A stretch of DNA of 57,932 bases from Streptomyces aurantiacus (GTDB lineage: Bacteria; Actinomycetota; Actinomycetes; Streptomycetales; Streptomycetaceae), in contig NZ_LIPP01000022.1 of NCBI RefSeq assembly GCF_001418335.1, positions 1 through 57,932 on the forward strand, read 5' to 3'. Under the pieces are notes generated by a model. That model saw nothing but the letters and a program-made list of their open reading frames with translations, was not told the DNA's origin and made no database searches. This document shows, one piece after another, positions 1 to 7,732 of the stretch; the first letter of the stretch is position 1, and each line of letters begins with the position of its first letter. A program made the position numbers and the translations under genes.

Positions 1-2
1 GA

Positions 3-209
3 GTCCGGGAAGTCCGCGAGTCCCCCGACGTGGTCCGCGTCGAAGTGGGTGACCACGATGTGCGTGACGTCCTCCGCCCGGAAGCCGAGCTGCCGGATCT
101 GGTGCAGCGCGGTCTCCCGGAGGTCGAGAGCCGGGCGGAGGACGTCACGCACATCGTGGTCACCCACTTCGACGCGGACCACGTCGGGGGACTCGCGGAC
201 TTCCCGGAC
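3..209. repeat. 79-bp perfect inverted repeat with 49-nt spacer at the window edge
   Basis: Bases 3-81 are the exact reverse complement of bases 131-209, with spacer 82-130. Both arms encode the same metallo-beta-lactamase metal-binding segment ([10 protein letters not shown]). Read on the minus strand, the spacer gives a natural upstream continuation of that protein ([16 protein letters not shown]) running in frame into the arm. On the plus strand the spacer gives no family-like sequence. The native gene is therefore probably the reverse complement of 82-130 followed by 131 onward, and the plus-strand order here is a fold-back. A sequencing or assembly chimera at a contig end is the simplest explanation; a real inversion is less likely. 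Confidence 0.9.
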
Positions 210-701
210 GCGCGGGTCCACGTCACGGCAGCGGAAGCACGCGGGGCCCTGTCACCGGCCACACGACTGGAGAAGGGCCGGTACCGGCGCACACAACTGT
301 CGCATCATCCCAAGCTGGTCCGGCACGACCCGACGGGAGAACAGTGGCGGGGATTCGCCGCCGCCGAGCAACTCACCGAGATCGACGACGGCTTGGTGCT
401 GGTGCCGATGCCCGGCCACACCAGAGGCCATGCCGCCGTCGCGGTCGACGCCGGCGACCACTGGGTCCTGCACTGCGGAGACGCGTTCTACCACCCGGGC
501 ACACTCGACCGTGCGACGCACGTCCCGGCCTCGCTGCGCATCCAGGAACGCCTCGTGGCCCACGACATCAAGGCCCTGAGAGCCAACCAGGACCGCCTCG
601 CCGAACTCCGTGAAGGCGACCAGGCACACCTGATGGTGGTGTGCGCCCACGATCCTGCTCTGTTCGAGGCTGCCCGTGCACGCGGCGAGTCGGCTCGCTG
701 A
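131..701 (+). CDS. MBL-fold metallo-hydrolase, 5' end lost in a fold-back
   Basis: Metallo-beta-lactamase superfamily hydrolase, about 190 residues of reliable sequence. The metal-binding motif THFDADH lies near the start, followed by GHTRGH, CGDA (bridging Asp) and a late CAHD histidine. That order is typical of lactonase- or glyoxalase II-like members that bind two metals. The open frame extends back to an ATG at 30, but residues before about 34 come from the antisense arm of the inverted repeat and are not family-like. The real N-terminus (with [16 protein letters not shown]) reads on the minus strand of 82-130. The substrate cannot be named. A 14-bp-stem hairpin follows about 60 nt after the stop. 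Confidence 0.8.
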
Positions 702-764
702 GGGCGGGGAAAGGGGAAAAGGGAAAGGGGAGTACTCACCTCTTTCCACTCTCAACGTATAGCG

Positions 765-795
765 CACCAGGGGCCTTGCGGCAAGGCCCCTGGTG
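765..795 (+). terminator. Hairpin between the MBL and glycosyltransferase genes
   Basis: Perfect 14-bp stem (765-778 with 782-795, arm CACCAGGGGCCTTG) and a 3-nt loop, no T-run. It lies 63 nt after the MBL stop and about 50 nt before the glycosyltransferase start. It is probably a terminator of the first gene. A leader attenuator for the second is possible. Confidence 0.6.
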
Positions 796-846
796 TACCG
801 CAGAATCTCCCACCGAGGTCAGGACCTGCGGAAACGGGAGTACGGA

Positions 847-2094
847 ATGCGTGTGTTGCTGTCGGTCTATGATTCGCGCGGAGGCGTCGAACCGCTGGTG
901 GGTCTCGCGGTGCGGCTGCGGGAACTCGGCGCGGAGGTGCGGGTGTGCGCGCCGCCGGACGAGGAGTTCGCGAAGCGGCTGGCCGGGGTCGGCGTGGAGA
1001 TGGTGGCGACCGGCCGGTCGGTGCGTCAGCTGGTCACCGGGAAGGTCCCGCCGTCACCGGAGGGAGTACCCCGGCGTGCGGCCGAGCTGGTCGCCGCGTT
1101 CTACGACAAGGTCACCGCGGCGGCGGCGGAGGGTGGGTGCGACGTGCTCGTCGCGACAGGCCTCGTACCGGCCGTGGCAGGCGTGAAGGCGGCGGCCGAG
1201 AAACTGGGCATCCGTTACGTGTACGCGAGCTACCAGCCGGTCAGCCTGCCGTCGCCGCACCACCCGCCGATCCCACGGCCGGGCCGGCCGCTCCCGCCGG
1301 ACGTGACCGACAACCGCGTGCTGTGGGACGGGGACGCCCAGGACGCGCAGGCGATCTTCGGCGAGGCGGTCAACACCCACCGCGTGTCGGTCGGCCTGCC
1401 ACCGGTGGACAACGTCCGCGACCACGTCTTCACCGACCGCCCGTGGCTGGCCACGGACCCGGTCCTGGCCCCGTGGCAGCAGCCGGCGGATCTTGAGGTG
1501 GTGCAGACCGGCGCGTGGCTCGTGCCGGACGAACGCCCGCTCCCCGCCGAGCTGTCGACCTTCCTGGACGCCGGCACGCCACCGGTGTACGTGGGCTTCG
1601 GCAGCATTCCCCTGCGTGATCCGCAGGACGTCGCCCGGATGGCCATCGAGGCGGTCCGCGCGCGGGGCCGCCGTGTGGTCGTCTCCCACGGCTGGGCCGA
1701 CCTGGCCCCGATCGACGACCAGGACGACTGCTTCGTCGTGGGCGAGGTCAACCATCAGGCACTGTTCAGACGCGTGGCCGCCGTCGTCCACCACGGCGGC
1801 GCGGGCACGACGACGACGGCCACCTGGGCCGGCGCGCCCCAGGTGGTGCTGCCCCAGGGCGGCGACCAGCCGTACTTCGCCGGCCGGGTGGCCGACCTGG
1901 GCATCGGCGCCGCGCACTACAGTCCGACGCCGACCGTCGACTCGCTGTCGGCCGTCCTCAAGACGGCCCTGACCTCCGAGGTCCGCGCCCGAGCCACCGC
2001 CGTGGCCGGCGCGTTCCGTGCCGACGGGGCGACGGTGGCCGCCGAACTGCTGCTGGCCGCCGACAGCCAGGACAGGCCGCCCGTGTCCGTGTGA
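847..2094 (+). CDS. GT1-family glycosyltransferase (MGT/Gtf type)
   Basis: 415-residue GT-B glycosyltransferase that would transfer a sugar from a nucleotide sugar to a small-molecule acceptor. The N-terminal acceptor domain begins MRVLLSVYDSRGGVEPLVGL, as in macrolide and glycopeptide Gtf enzymes. The C-terminal donor domain holds the signature HHGGAGTTTT near residue 315 followed by PQGGDQPYFAGRVADLGIG. The frame is open from 793, but ATG 847 has GGGAG at 836-840 and fits the family N-terminus. No aglycone biosynthesis genes are nearby, so it may act in antibiotic inactivation or general glycosylation. The acceptor is unknown. Confidence 0.9.
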   Translation: MRVLLSVYDSRGGVEPLVGLAVRLRELGAEVRVCAPPDEEFAKRLAGVGVEMVATGRSVRQLVTGKVPPSPEGVPRRAAELVAAFYDKVTAAAAEGGCDVLVATGLVPAVAGVKAAAEKLGIRYVYASYQPVSLPSPHHPPIPRPGRPLPPDVTDNRVLWDGDAQDAQAIFGEAVNTHRVSVGLPPVDNVRDHVFTDRPWLATDPVLAPWQQPADLEVVQTGAWLVPDERPLPAELSTFLDAGTPPVYVGFGSIPLRDPQDVARMAIEAVRARGRRVVVSHGWADLAPIDDQDDCFVVGEVNHQALFRRVAAVVHHGGAGTTTTATWAGAPQVVLPQGGDQPYFAGRVADLGIGAAHYSPTPTVDSLSAVLKTALTSEVRARATAVAGAFRADGATVAAELLLAADSQDRPPVSV

Positions 2095-2154
2095 GCCGGG
2101 CCGGTCGCCCACCGGTGACGTCCTGCCGTTACTGTCACTGACATGGAGCCCGTC

Positions 2155-2760
2155 ATGACCACACCGCGCGACCTGTTGATCAGCACCATGGACGTCGAGG
2201 CCGGTCGTCCCGTCGAGCAGGGCGACCTGTCGCTGGCCCTCGCGGGAGCCGAGCTGATCGACCTCCGGGACGCCCAGGCCATCACCCTGGACGGCGACCG
2301 CATCGTGCCCGGCGCACAACAGGCCCTGGGTGACCGTCTGTTGGACGAGGCGGCGTCTTCGGTCACCCGTCAGGAGCCGTACGAGTCTGTCGAGGACTGG
2401 CTGTGGCGCCGGGGCCAGGGCCTGGCCGCGGCCTACCTCGCTGCCCTGGACGCGGAAGGACAGACCACCCGGCCACGCCACCAGTGGATCCCGTTCCGGG
2501 GCGACGCGGCGGCTTTGGCCGACTCACCGGCCCGCCGTCACGCAGCCGACCGCCGGACGTCGGGCGAGCCCGTCCTCGCCTTCCTCACGGCCGCCGTGGG
2601 CATCCACGACGAGCCGGCCGAGGAGGCCGCGGACCTCGTCGACGACGCGGTCGTGACCGTACTGGCCGCCGTCAACGACGCGGTGAGGGAACTGGAAGCC
2701 GTCCGGCAGCGCCGAAGCATCGAGAACGCGGCCTTCGACAACGTCTGGCGCGGCCTGTAG
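2155..2760 (+). CDS. GOLPH3/VPS74 (GPP34) family protein
   Basis: 201-residue protein with the bacterial GPP34 pattern: TPRDLLISTMD, then GDLSLALAGAELIDL, a central VEDWLWRRG helix and a helical C-terminus (VNDAVRELEAVRQRR). Eukaryotic members bind phosphatidylinositol-4-phosphate and Golgi enzymes; the actinobacterial role is not established. An ATG at 2143 is in frame, but GGAG at 2145-2148 is well placed for ATG 2155, which gives the usual N-terminus. It stands alone, 60 nt after the glycosyltransferase. Confidence 0.8.
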   Translation: MTTPRDLLISTMDVEAGRPVEQGDLSLALAGAELIDLRDAQAITLDGDRIVPGAQQALGDRLLDEAASSVTRQEPYESVEDWLWRRGQGLAAAYLAALDAEGQTTRPRHQWIPFRGDAAALADSPARRHAADRRTSGEPVLAFLTAAVGIHDEPAEEAADLVDDAVVTVLAAVNDAVRELEAVRQRRSIENAAFDNVWRGL

Positions 2761-2862
2761 GGAAGTCAGGCCGGCCAACGAGCCAACGAGCCGTGTGGTC
2801 CAACGGCCGTGCCTGTGGCTCGGGTTGTTGTGTCCTGGCGGTGGACATGCCCTCCGTGCGGC

Positions 2863-3330
2863 TCATTCCACGGGCCGCGCGGAGGGTCCCGGGCGAGTGC
2901 GTGCCTCCCTGGGAGTGAGTGGGCCATGACCGTCGGCGCAGACGACCACCGTGCGGAGGGGTTCGCCGCAGTCCTTGTGGAGGACGTCGAGTGGTGGGCC
3001 CTCCGGGTCGGCGGTGTACGCGTCTCCCCATTCCTTGAGGGCGAGCATGACGGGCCACAGGGCCCAGCCCTTGTCCGTGAGCCGGTACTCGTGCCGGGTG
3101 CGCCGACCGGACTCCTGGTAGGGGACGGTACCGAGAATCCCAGCTCCGACCAGCTTGCGCAGCCGGTCCGAAAGCACCGCGTCCGAGAGTCCGATGTGCC
3201 GCCGGAAGTCGTCGAAGCGCCGAACTCCGTTCATGGCGTCCCGGAGCACCAGGAGAGACCACTTCTCGCCGACCACGTCCAGTGTTCGCTGGACGGTGCA
3301 GTTCTCGGTGCTGACCTCAACCCACTCCAT
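2863..3330 (-). CDS. HxlR-family transcriptional regulator
   Basis: 155-residue winged-helix repressor or activator. CTVQRTLDVVGEKWSLLVLRD is the HxlR start, with the single Cys often used for redox or electrophile sensing. RRFDDFRRHIGLSDAVLSDRLRKLVGAGIL forms the recognition helix region, and RHEYRLTDKGWALWPV is the wing. The C-terminus after about residue 115 is less conserved (CGEPLRTVVVCADGHGPL). It is divergent from the thioesterase gene starting at 3420, its likely target. Confidence 0.93.
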   Translation of the reverse strand: MEWVEVSTENCTVQRTLDVVGEKWSLLVLRDAMNGVRRFDDFRRHIGLSDAVLSDRLRKLVGAGILGTVPYQESGRRTRHEYRLTDKGWALWPVMLALKEWGDAYTADPEGPPLDVLHKDCGEPLRTVVVCADGHGPLTPREARTRPGPSARPVE

Positions 3331-3356
3331 GTGACGACCCTAGGGCAGCGTGGCCA

Positions 3357-3386
3357 TTGACAGCCAGACGCGGGACTGGCTAACTT
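3357..3386 (+). promoter_or_regulatory. Promoter of the PaaI-like thioesterase gene
   Basis: TTGACA at 3357-3362 and TAACTT at 3381-3386 are separated by 18 nt, close to the housekeeping sigma consensus (TAnnnT). The predicted start near 3393 leaves a leader of about 27 nt. It sits in the 89-nt gap shared with the divergent HxlR gene. Confidence 0.6.
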
Positions 3387-3419
3387 CGGATTTCATAGTC
3401 AACGGGGCGAGGAGAAGCC

Positions 3420-3917
3420 ATGGACAGGTCGCGGACGTTCACCTGGGAAGATCCGACCGTGTCGGCGGGTGCCGTAGGCAAGGGCACCGGCCTGGACTTC
3501 CTGCGCGACATCGTCGCCGGACGCCTTCCTGCGCCGCCCATCTCCGAGACCCTGGGCTTCACCTTGGAGGAGGTCGAGCACGGACGGGCCGTGTTCGCCC
3601 TGGCTCCGGGCGAGGAGCACTACAACCCGATCGGAAGCGTCCACGGCGGTGTCTACGCCACGCTCCTCGACTCGGCGGCCGGCTGTGCCGTTCAGTCGGT
3701 GCTGCCCCAGGGCATGGCGTACACCTCGCTCGACCTCACCCTGAAGTTCCTGCGCCCGATCACGGTGGACACGGGCAAGGTCCGCGCCGTCGGCACCGTC
3801 CTGAACAGTGGCCGCCGCACCGCCCTCGCGCAGGCCGAACTCCTTGACTCCGCCGACCGGTTGCTCGCCCACGCCACCAGCAGCTGCCTGCTCTTCCCGC
3901 TGCCTGCGGCGAGCTGA
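3420..3917 (+). CDS. PaaI-family hotdog thioesterase
   Basis: 165-residue hotdog-fold acyl-CoA thioesterase. The active-site region NPIGSVHGGVYATLLDSAAG contains the HGG motif and the catalytic acidic residue (D of LLDS). It is followed by the beta strands YTSLDLTLKFLRPI and GKVRAVGTVLNSGRRTALAQAEL usual for PaaI/YdiI-like enzymes. An N-terminal extension of about 30 residues precedes the fold. Divergent from an HxlR regulator, it probably hydrolyses an aromatic or medium-chain acyl-CoA. The exact substrate is unknown. Confidence 0.9.
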   Translation: MDRSRTFTWEDPTVSAGAVGKGTGLDFLRDIVAGRLPAPPISETLGFTLEEVEHGRAVFALAPGEEHYNPIGSVHGGVYATLLDSAAGCAVQSVLPQGMAYTSLDLTLKFLRPITVDTGKVRAVGTVLNSGRRTALAQAELLDSADRLLAHATSSCLLFPLPAAS

Positions 3918-4432
3918 ACCTGTGCCGTGGCGGGATGTCCCACGCCAGTCCGGTCGAACTGTCCTGTCTGATCCGTCCGGCCGGTCGCTGTGGGCCTCGC
4001 CGGCCCGATCGTGAAGAGAGTCGCCGGACGGATGAGTTGACGTTACGGCGTGACATCAAGGATGATGTCACGACGAGACGACGAGACGACGAGACGACGA
4101 ACGGGAGAGAGGGTGCGGCACGCGCTCGCCCAGGGGTCCGGCGCTTGACGTTCGACCCGATCGGCCCCGCCTGCCGACAGTCAACCGTCATCGCGAAACC
4201 CTTCCGTTCGCCCGGTTCTTCGATGCCGATGTCTACCCGACCACGCCCCCGGACGCCGCGGAGCTCGCGCACCGTGAGTGTCTGTGAGTGTCTGTGAGTG
4301 TTTCTCCGTGTCCTGACTGACGCAGCGTCAAAAGAGTGCACGGGATAGCGAGTTGTCGACGCCCCGCGAAGGCCGCGCACCGGCCGGCGGGCACCGCCCC
4401 GCACCCCGCCCGTACGTCTACACTCTCGGCCC
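3918..4432. other. Gene-poor interval with a palindrome and two short tandem repeats
   Basis: 515 bp without a convincing gene. It holds an inverted repeat at 4050-4071 (arms GTGACATCA/TGATGTCAC, 4-nt centre AGGA). An 8-bp tandem repeat (ACGAGACG, 3.5 copies) lies at 4073-4100 and a 10-bp repeat (GTGAGTGTCT, three copies, last imperfect) at 4274-4303. A 28-codon frame starts at ATG 4062 inside the palindrome and ends at 4148, but has no recognisable similarity. The arrangement resembles an operator left after loss of the gene it controlled; this is inference. Confidence 0.6.
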
Positions 4433-4981
4433 ATGATCTCTTTGGACGACCCCCGTTGGCCCGCCCTCGACCACCGAGGCTGGTCAAAAGGGCGGGGCGT
4501 GCCGGACGCCCCCTTCATCCCGGACGAGTTGCGGCAACTGGTTGCCGATCCCACGAACGGCGAGCGGTTCACCGACCTGTGGCCGTACCTGTGTTCCGAG
4601 GGCACCGCCTGGCCGGCTGCCTACGCCGCCGTTCCTCACCTCGTCACCATCGCGCGCGGCCTCCCCGCGGCCGCGTCCGAGCGTGACGACTACCTCTACG
4701 TCGTCGGCCTCGTGGCCATCTGCTCCGGCGAACTCGGAGAGGCCCCGGCCGGCATACCCGACGACATCGCGGACGCCTACCGTCAAGCCCTCCCCGAGGC
4801 CCTGACGCTCCTGGCGGAAACGCTGGCCACGGGGGAGCACGACCAGATCTCGACCCGCTACCTGCTCGCCGCCGTGTCGGCCCTCAAGGGCCATCTCGAA
4901 TTCGCCGAGATACTCAACGAGCTCGACGTCTACGCCGAGTGCCAGTCCTGCGGTGAACCCATGCTCGAACTCCCCGAATAG
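4433..4981 (+). CDS. Hypothetical protein, 182 aa, C-terminal CxxC
   Basis: I do not recognise the family. The protein is largely helical (WPAAYAAVPHLVTIARGLP, ADAYRQALPEALTLLAETLA, TRYLLAAVSALKGHLEFAEIL), suggesting a HEAT-like or other helical-repeat fold. It ends in ECQSCGEPML, a CxxC that could bind zinc with other ligands. There is no signal peptide or membrane segment. No ribosome-binding site precedes the ATG. TACACT at 4419-4424 would place a transcript start almost at the ATG, so it may be leaderless. Strong codon bias and a clean start support a real gene. Confidence 0.7.
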   Translation: MISLDDPRWPALDHRGWSKGRGVPDAPFIPDELRQLVADPTNGERFTDLWPYLCSEGTAWPAAYAAVPHLVTIARGLPAAASERDDYLYVVGLVAICSGELGEAPAGIPDDIADAYRQALPEALTLLAETLATGEHDQISTRYLLAAVSALKGHLEFAEILNELDVYAECQSCGEPMLELPE

Positions 4982-5127
4982 CCGGGTCGGGTGAGCCGTC
5001 CGCTCGTCCGCCCGTCCGACGACCCGCTGCTCCGTGAGGACTGGGTGAAAACTCGGATGCGGGCGGCGCCGGCTCACCCGTAGGCTCCCGTCCGACGGTC
5101 GGAGAAGGCATTCCTGGCGTCGACGGT

Positions 5128-5164
5128 CAGCCAGCCAGTGAGTCAGTGAGTGAGTCAGTCAGTG
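5128..5164. repeat. CAGTGAGT-type low-complexity repeat
   Basis: Run of CAGC/CAGT/GAGT units between the 182-aa gene and the VOC gene, ending about 20 nt before the latter's start. It has no coding potential and looks like slippage-generated simple sequence. Confidence 0.7.
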
Positions 5165-5183
5165 GATCGGAGCTGCGTGGGGT

Positions 5184-5921
5184 ATGGGTTGTCAACTGTT
5201 CGCGCTCTGCTTCGACGCGAGCCGGCCCCTGGGCCTCGCGCGGTTCTGGTCCGGTGTCCTGGGCTGGGAGTTGGTCGACCATCCGCAGGACGGCGTCGCG
5301 CTGCTGCCCAGCGATGACACCGGATTCCGCCTCCGCTTCCTGCCGAGCCAGGAACAGAAGGCCGGCCAGAACCGGATGCACTTCGATCTGACGAGTACGT
5401 CTCTGGAGGATCAGCGGCAGACGGTGGCCAGGGCGCTGGAGCTCGGCGCACAGCACATCGACATCGGCCAACTCCCGGAAGAGGGTCATGTGGTGCTCGC
5501 CGATCCCGAAGGCAATGAGTTCTGCGTCATCGGGCCGGACAACAAGTTCCTCGCCGACTGCGGCTTCATCGGGGCGCTGGCCTGCGACGGTTCGCAGGAC
5601 GTCGGGTACTTCTGGAGCGAGGCGCTCGGGTTTCCGTTGGTCTGGGACCAGGACGAGGAGACCGCGATCCGCTCCCCGCACGGCGGTCCGAAGATCACGT
5701 GGGGTGGTCCACCGCTGATGCCGCAGGCAGGCAGGGACCGGCTGCGTTTCGATGTCGCTCCGCCTGTCCATGGCGACCAGCAGGCAGAGGTCGACCGTCT
5801 GCTCTCCCTCGGGGCGACGCTCATCGACACCGGCCAGGACGGGACCGGGCACGACGGGGCCGGACAGGTGGCGATGGCCGACCCGGACGGCAACGAGTTC
5901 CGCGTGCTGACACCCCGGTAG
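5184..5921 (+). CDS. Two-domain VOC (glyoxalase/bleomycin-resistance fold) protein
   Basis: 245 residues made of two vicinal-oxygen-chelate halves. The first (about 1-115) runs from FDASRPLGLARFWSGVLGWEL to LADPEGNEFCVI. The second (about 125-245) runs from GYFWSEALGFPLVW to MADPDGNEFRVL. Each half ends with the DPxGNEF motif carrying the usual Glu metal ligand or its equivalent. It could be a dioxygenase-like, lyase or ligand-binding protein; the substrate is not predictable. It is monocistronic. A second-half insertion (DTGQDGTGHDGAGQ) is unusual low-complexity sequence. Confidence 0.85.
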   Translation: MGCQLFALCFDASRPLGLARFWSGVLGWELVDHPQDGVALLPSDDTGFRLRFLPSQEQKAGQNRMHFDLTSTSLEDQRQTVARALELGAQHIDIGQLPEEGHVVLADPEGNEFCVIGPDNKFLADCGFIGALACDGSQDVGYFWSEALGFPLVWDQDEETAIRSPHGGPKITWGGPPLMPQAGRDRLRFDVAPPVHGDQQAEVDRLLSLGATLIDTGQDGTGHDGAGQVAMADPDGNEFRVLTPR

Positions 5922-6094
5922 CGCGCCGCCAGGGGCGCGCAGGCGGACAGGTGGGCGACAGGTAGGTAGGCCGGCGCGGGTCAGGCGGGGCGCCTGGCCG
6001 AGCCGCGGCTTCGTGACCTCCGGTCAGTGCTGTAGATCGCCGGCAAGCCGTGGGGCCGGCCGTTCAGTCGGTCCGACCCATCGGTCGACACAAC

Positions 6095-6140
6095 ACTTAG
6101 CCCTTGCGCTAACCATTGCCGCCCGGCAATACTTAGCCCC
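6095..6140 (+). promoter_or_regulatory. Repeat-rich promoter of the ArsR operon, apparently leaderless
   Basis: ACTTAGCCC occurs twice (6095-6103, 6131-6139), flanking TTAGC/GCTAA (6097-6112) and the palindrome ATTGCC-N4-GGCAAT (6115-6130). TTGCGC (6104-6109), 18 nt and AATACT (6128-6133) would start transcription at or next to the ATG at 6141. No Shine-Dalgarno is present. The palindromes are candidate ArsR autoregulatory sites. Confidence 0.5.
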
Positions 6141-6479
6141 ATGGCACAGTATTCGGCGCAACTGGACGGCGTGTTCGTCGCCCTCGCCGACCCGACCCGG
6201 CGCGCCGTCGTCCGGCGCCTCGGCCGTGGTCCCACGAGCGTGGGCGACCTCGCCCGCGACTTTCCGATGACCCTCCCTTCGTTCATGAAGCACGTGCGGA
6301 CGCTCGAAACGCACGGGCTCATCCGTACGGTCAAGTCCGGCCGGGTGCGCACCTGCGTGCTCAACCGCGAGCGGCTGGCCGTCGTCGACGACTGGCTCGC
6401 GGAGCAGCGCCGCATATGGGAGCAGCGCACCGACCGCCTCGAACAGTTCGTCACCGGCCCGGAGGAGAACAGACAGTGA
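6141..6479 (+). CDS. ArsR-family winged-helix regulator
   Basis: 112-residue ArsR/SmtB-type repressor: FVALADPTRRAVVRRLGRGPTSVGDLA, then the recognition helix region PMTLPSFMKHVRTLETHGLI and the wing VKSGRVRTCVLN. No metal-binding CxC motif is present. It belongs to the common subgroup that precedes AHSA1/SRPBCC genes rather than metal-efflux genes. Its stop overlaps the next start by 4 nt (GTGA), so the genes are translationally coupled. It probably autoregulates through the repeats just upstream. Confidence 0.93.
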   Translation: MAQYSAQLDGVFVALADPTRRAVVRRLGRGPTSVGDLARDFPMTLPSFMKHVRTLETHGLIRTVKSGRVRTCVLNRERLAVVDDWLAEQRRIWEQRTDRLEQFVTGPEENRQ

Positions 6480-6952
6480 ATCCCGACCTCGACCTCGGTT
6501 TGGAGCGGATCATCCGCGCCCCGCGCGCGACCGTGTGGCGCGCCTGGACCGACCCGTCCCGGCTTGAGCAGTGGTGGGTCCCGGCGCCGTCCCGCTGCCA
6601 GGTGGACCGCCTGGAACTGCGCCCCGGCGGAGCGTTCGTGACGCGGCTGAGCGACGACGGGACCGAGTTCGTCCCGCACCTGGACGCCTGCTTCCTCGCT
6701 GTCGACGAACTCCATCGCATCGTGTTCACCAACGCGATCGACAGCACATGGCGTCCCGCGCGTCCCGCCCCGGTCTCGATGACCGCGACGATCACGCTGC
6801 ACGATCACCCGGACGGTACGGACTACCGGATGGTCGTCCGGCACGGCGACCCGGAGTCCCGCGACCGTCACGACAAGCTCGGCTTCGCCGACGGCTGGGG
6901 TTCGGTCGCCGGCCAGCTGGCCGCGTTCGCCGAGAGGACGGACCCGCGATGA
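6476..6952 (+). CDS. SRPBCC/AHSA1-domain protein
   Basis: 158-residue START-like fold protein of the AHSA1 (activator of Hsp90 ATPase homologue 1-like) group. It begins LGLERIIRAPRATVWRAWTDPSRLEQWWVP and ends with HDKLGFADGWGSVAGQLAAF, the typical C-terminal helix over the ligand cavity. The GTG start overlaps the ArsR stop and has GGAGGAG at 6461-6467. An upstream ATG in frame at 6416 lies inside the ArsR gene and is unlikely. The ArsR/AHSA1 pairing is common in actinobacteria; the ligand is unknown. Confidence 0.92.
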   Translation: MNPDLDLGLERIIRAPRATVWRAWTDPSRLEQWWVPAPSRCQVDRLELRPGGAFVTRLSDDGTEFVPHLDACFLAVDELHRIVFTNAIDSTWRPARPAPVSMTATITLHDHPDGTDYRMVVRHGDPESRDRHDKLGFADGWGSVAGQLAAFAERTDPR

Positions 6953-7575
6953 AGATCAGCCTCACCGAGTTCGTGACGCTCGACGGCGTCAGCCAGGGCC
7001 CCGGCTCGCCGGACGAGGACACCAGTGACGGGTTCGGTCGCGGCGGCTGGCTCGTGCCCCACATCGACGAGGTGTTCGTCCGGCGCGCCTCCGACTGGCT
7101 CGACCTCGCCGACGGCCTGCTGCTCGGGCGGCGCACCTACGAGGCGTTCGCGCGCGACTGGCCGAAGATCACCGACCCGGCCGATCCCTTCACCGGGCGG
7201 ATGAACGCGCTGCCGAAGTACGTCGTGTCGAACACCCTCACCGAGGGGACCTGGCACCCCACGACCGTCCTCAACGGCGACCCGGTCCGGACCGTCGCGG
7301 AGCTCAAGGCACGACCGGGACGGGAACTGCAGATCCACGGCAGCGCCCGCCTGGGCGAAGCCCTGCTGGTGGCGGGCCTGGTCGACACGCTCCGCCTCGT
7401 GGTCGCGCCCACGGTGCTCCGTACCGGCCGACGCCTCATGACGGACACGGGTGTTTCCTCCGGTCTGCGGCTGCTCCACCACGAAGCGACGCCGAACGGC
7501 CTGCTGCTTCTCGAATACGAGACAACAGGCCAAGCACCCGTGGCCGACTACCAGGGCGTCACCGACTTCGTCTAG
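6949..7575 (+). CDS. Dihydrofolate reductase-family (RibD C-terminal-like) protein
   Basis: 208-residue DHFR-superfamily oxidoreductase: MKISLTEFVTLDGVSQGPGSPDED, then ADGLLLGRRTYEAFARDWP, GRELQIHGSARLGEALL and DTLRLVVAPTVLRTGRRL. These match the RibD C-terminal/YyaP-like group that binds NADPH. The start ATG overlaps the AHSA1 stop by 4 nt, giving a tight three-gene operon ArsR-AHSA1-DHFR-like. The physiological substrate of this subgroup is not established. Confidence 0.92.
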   Translation: MKISLTEFVTLDGVSQGPGSPDEDTSDGFGRGGWLVPHIDEVFVRRASDWLDLADGLLLGRRTYEAFARDWPKITDPADPFTGRMNALPKYVVSNTLTEGTWHPTTVLNGDPVRTVAELKARPGRELQIHGSARLGEALLVAGLVDTLRLVVAPTVLRTGRRLMTDTGVSSGLRLLHHEATPNGLLLLEYETTGQAPVADYQGVTDFV

Positions 7576-7732
7576 AGCTCGACGGGCCCGGGCGGAGCCT
7601 GGCCAGTGGTCCAGGACAGGCAGGAGTTGTCCGGGCTGGTCGTAGACGTGGCCGGATGGCGTGCCGGACAGGGGGGTGCATGGCGGGATCCGCCGTTGTC
7701 CCCGGTGTCATGGCCGCAGCAAGATGATGCCC

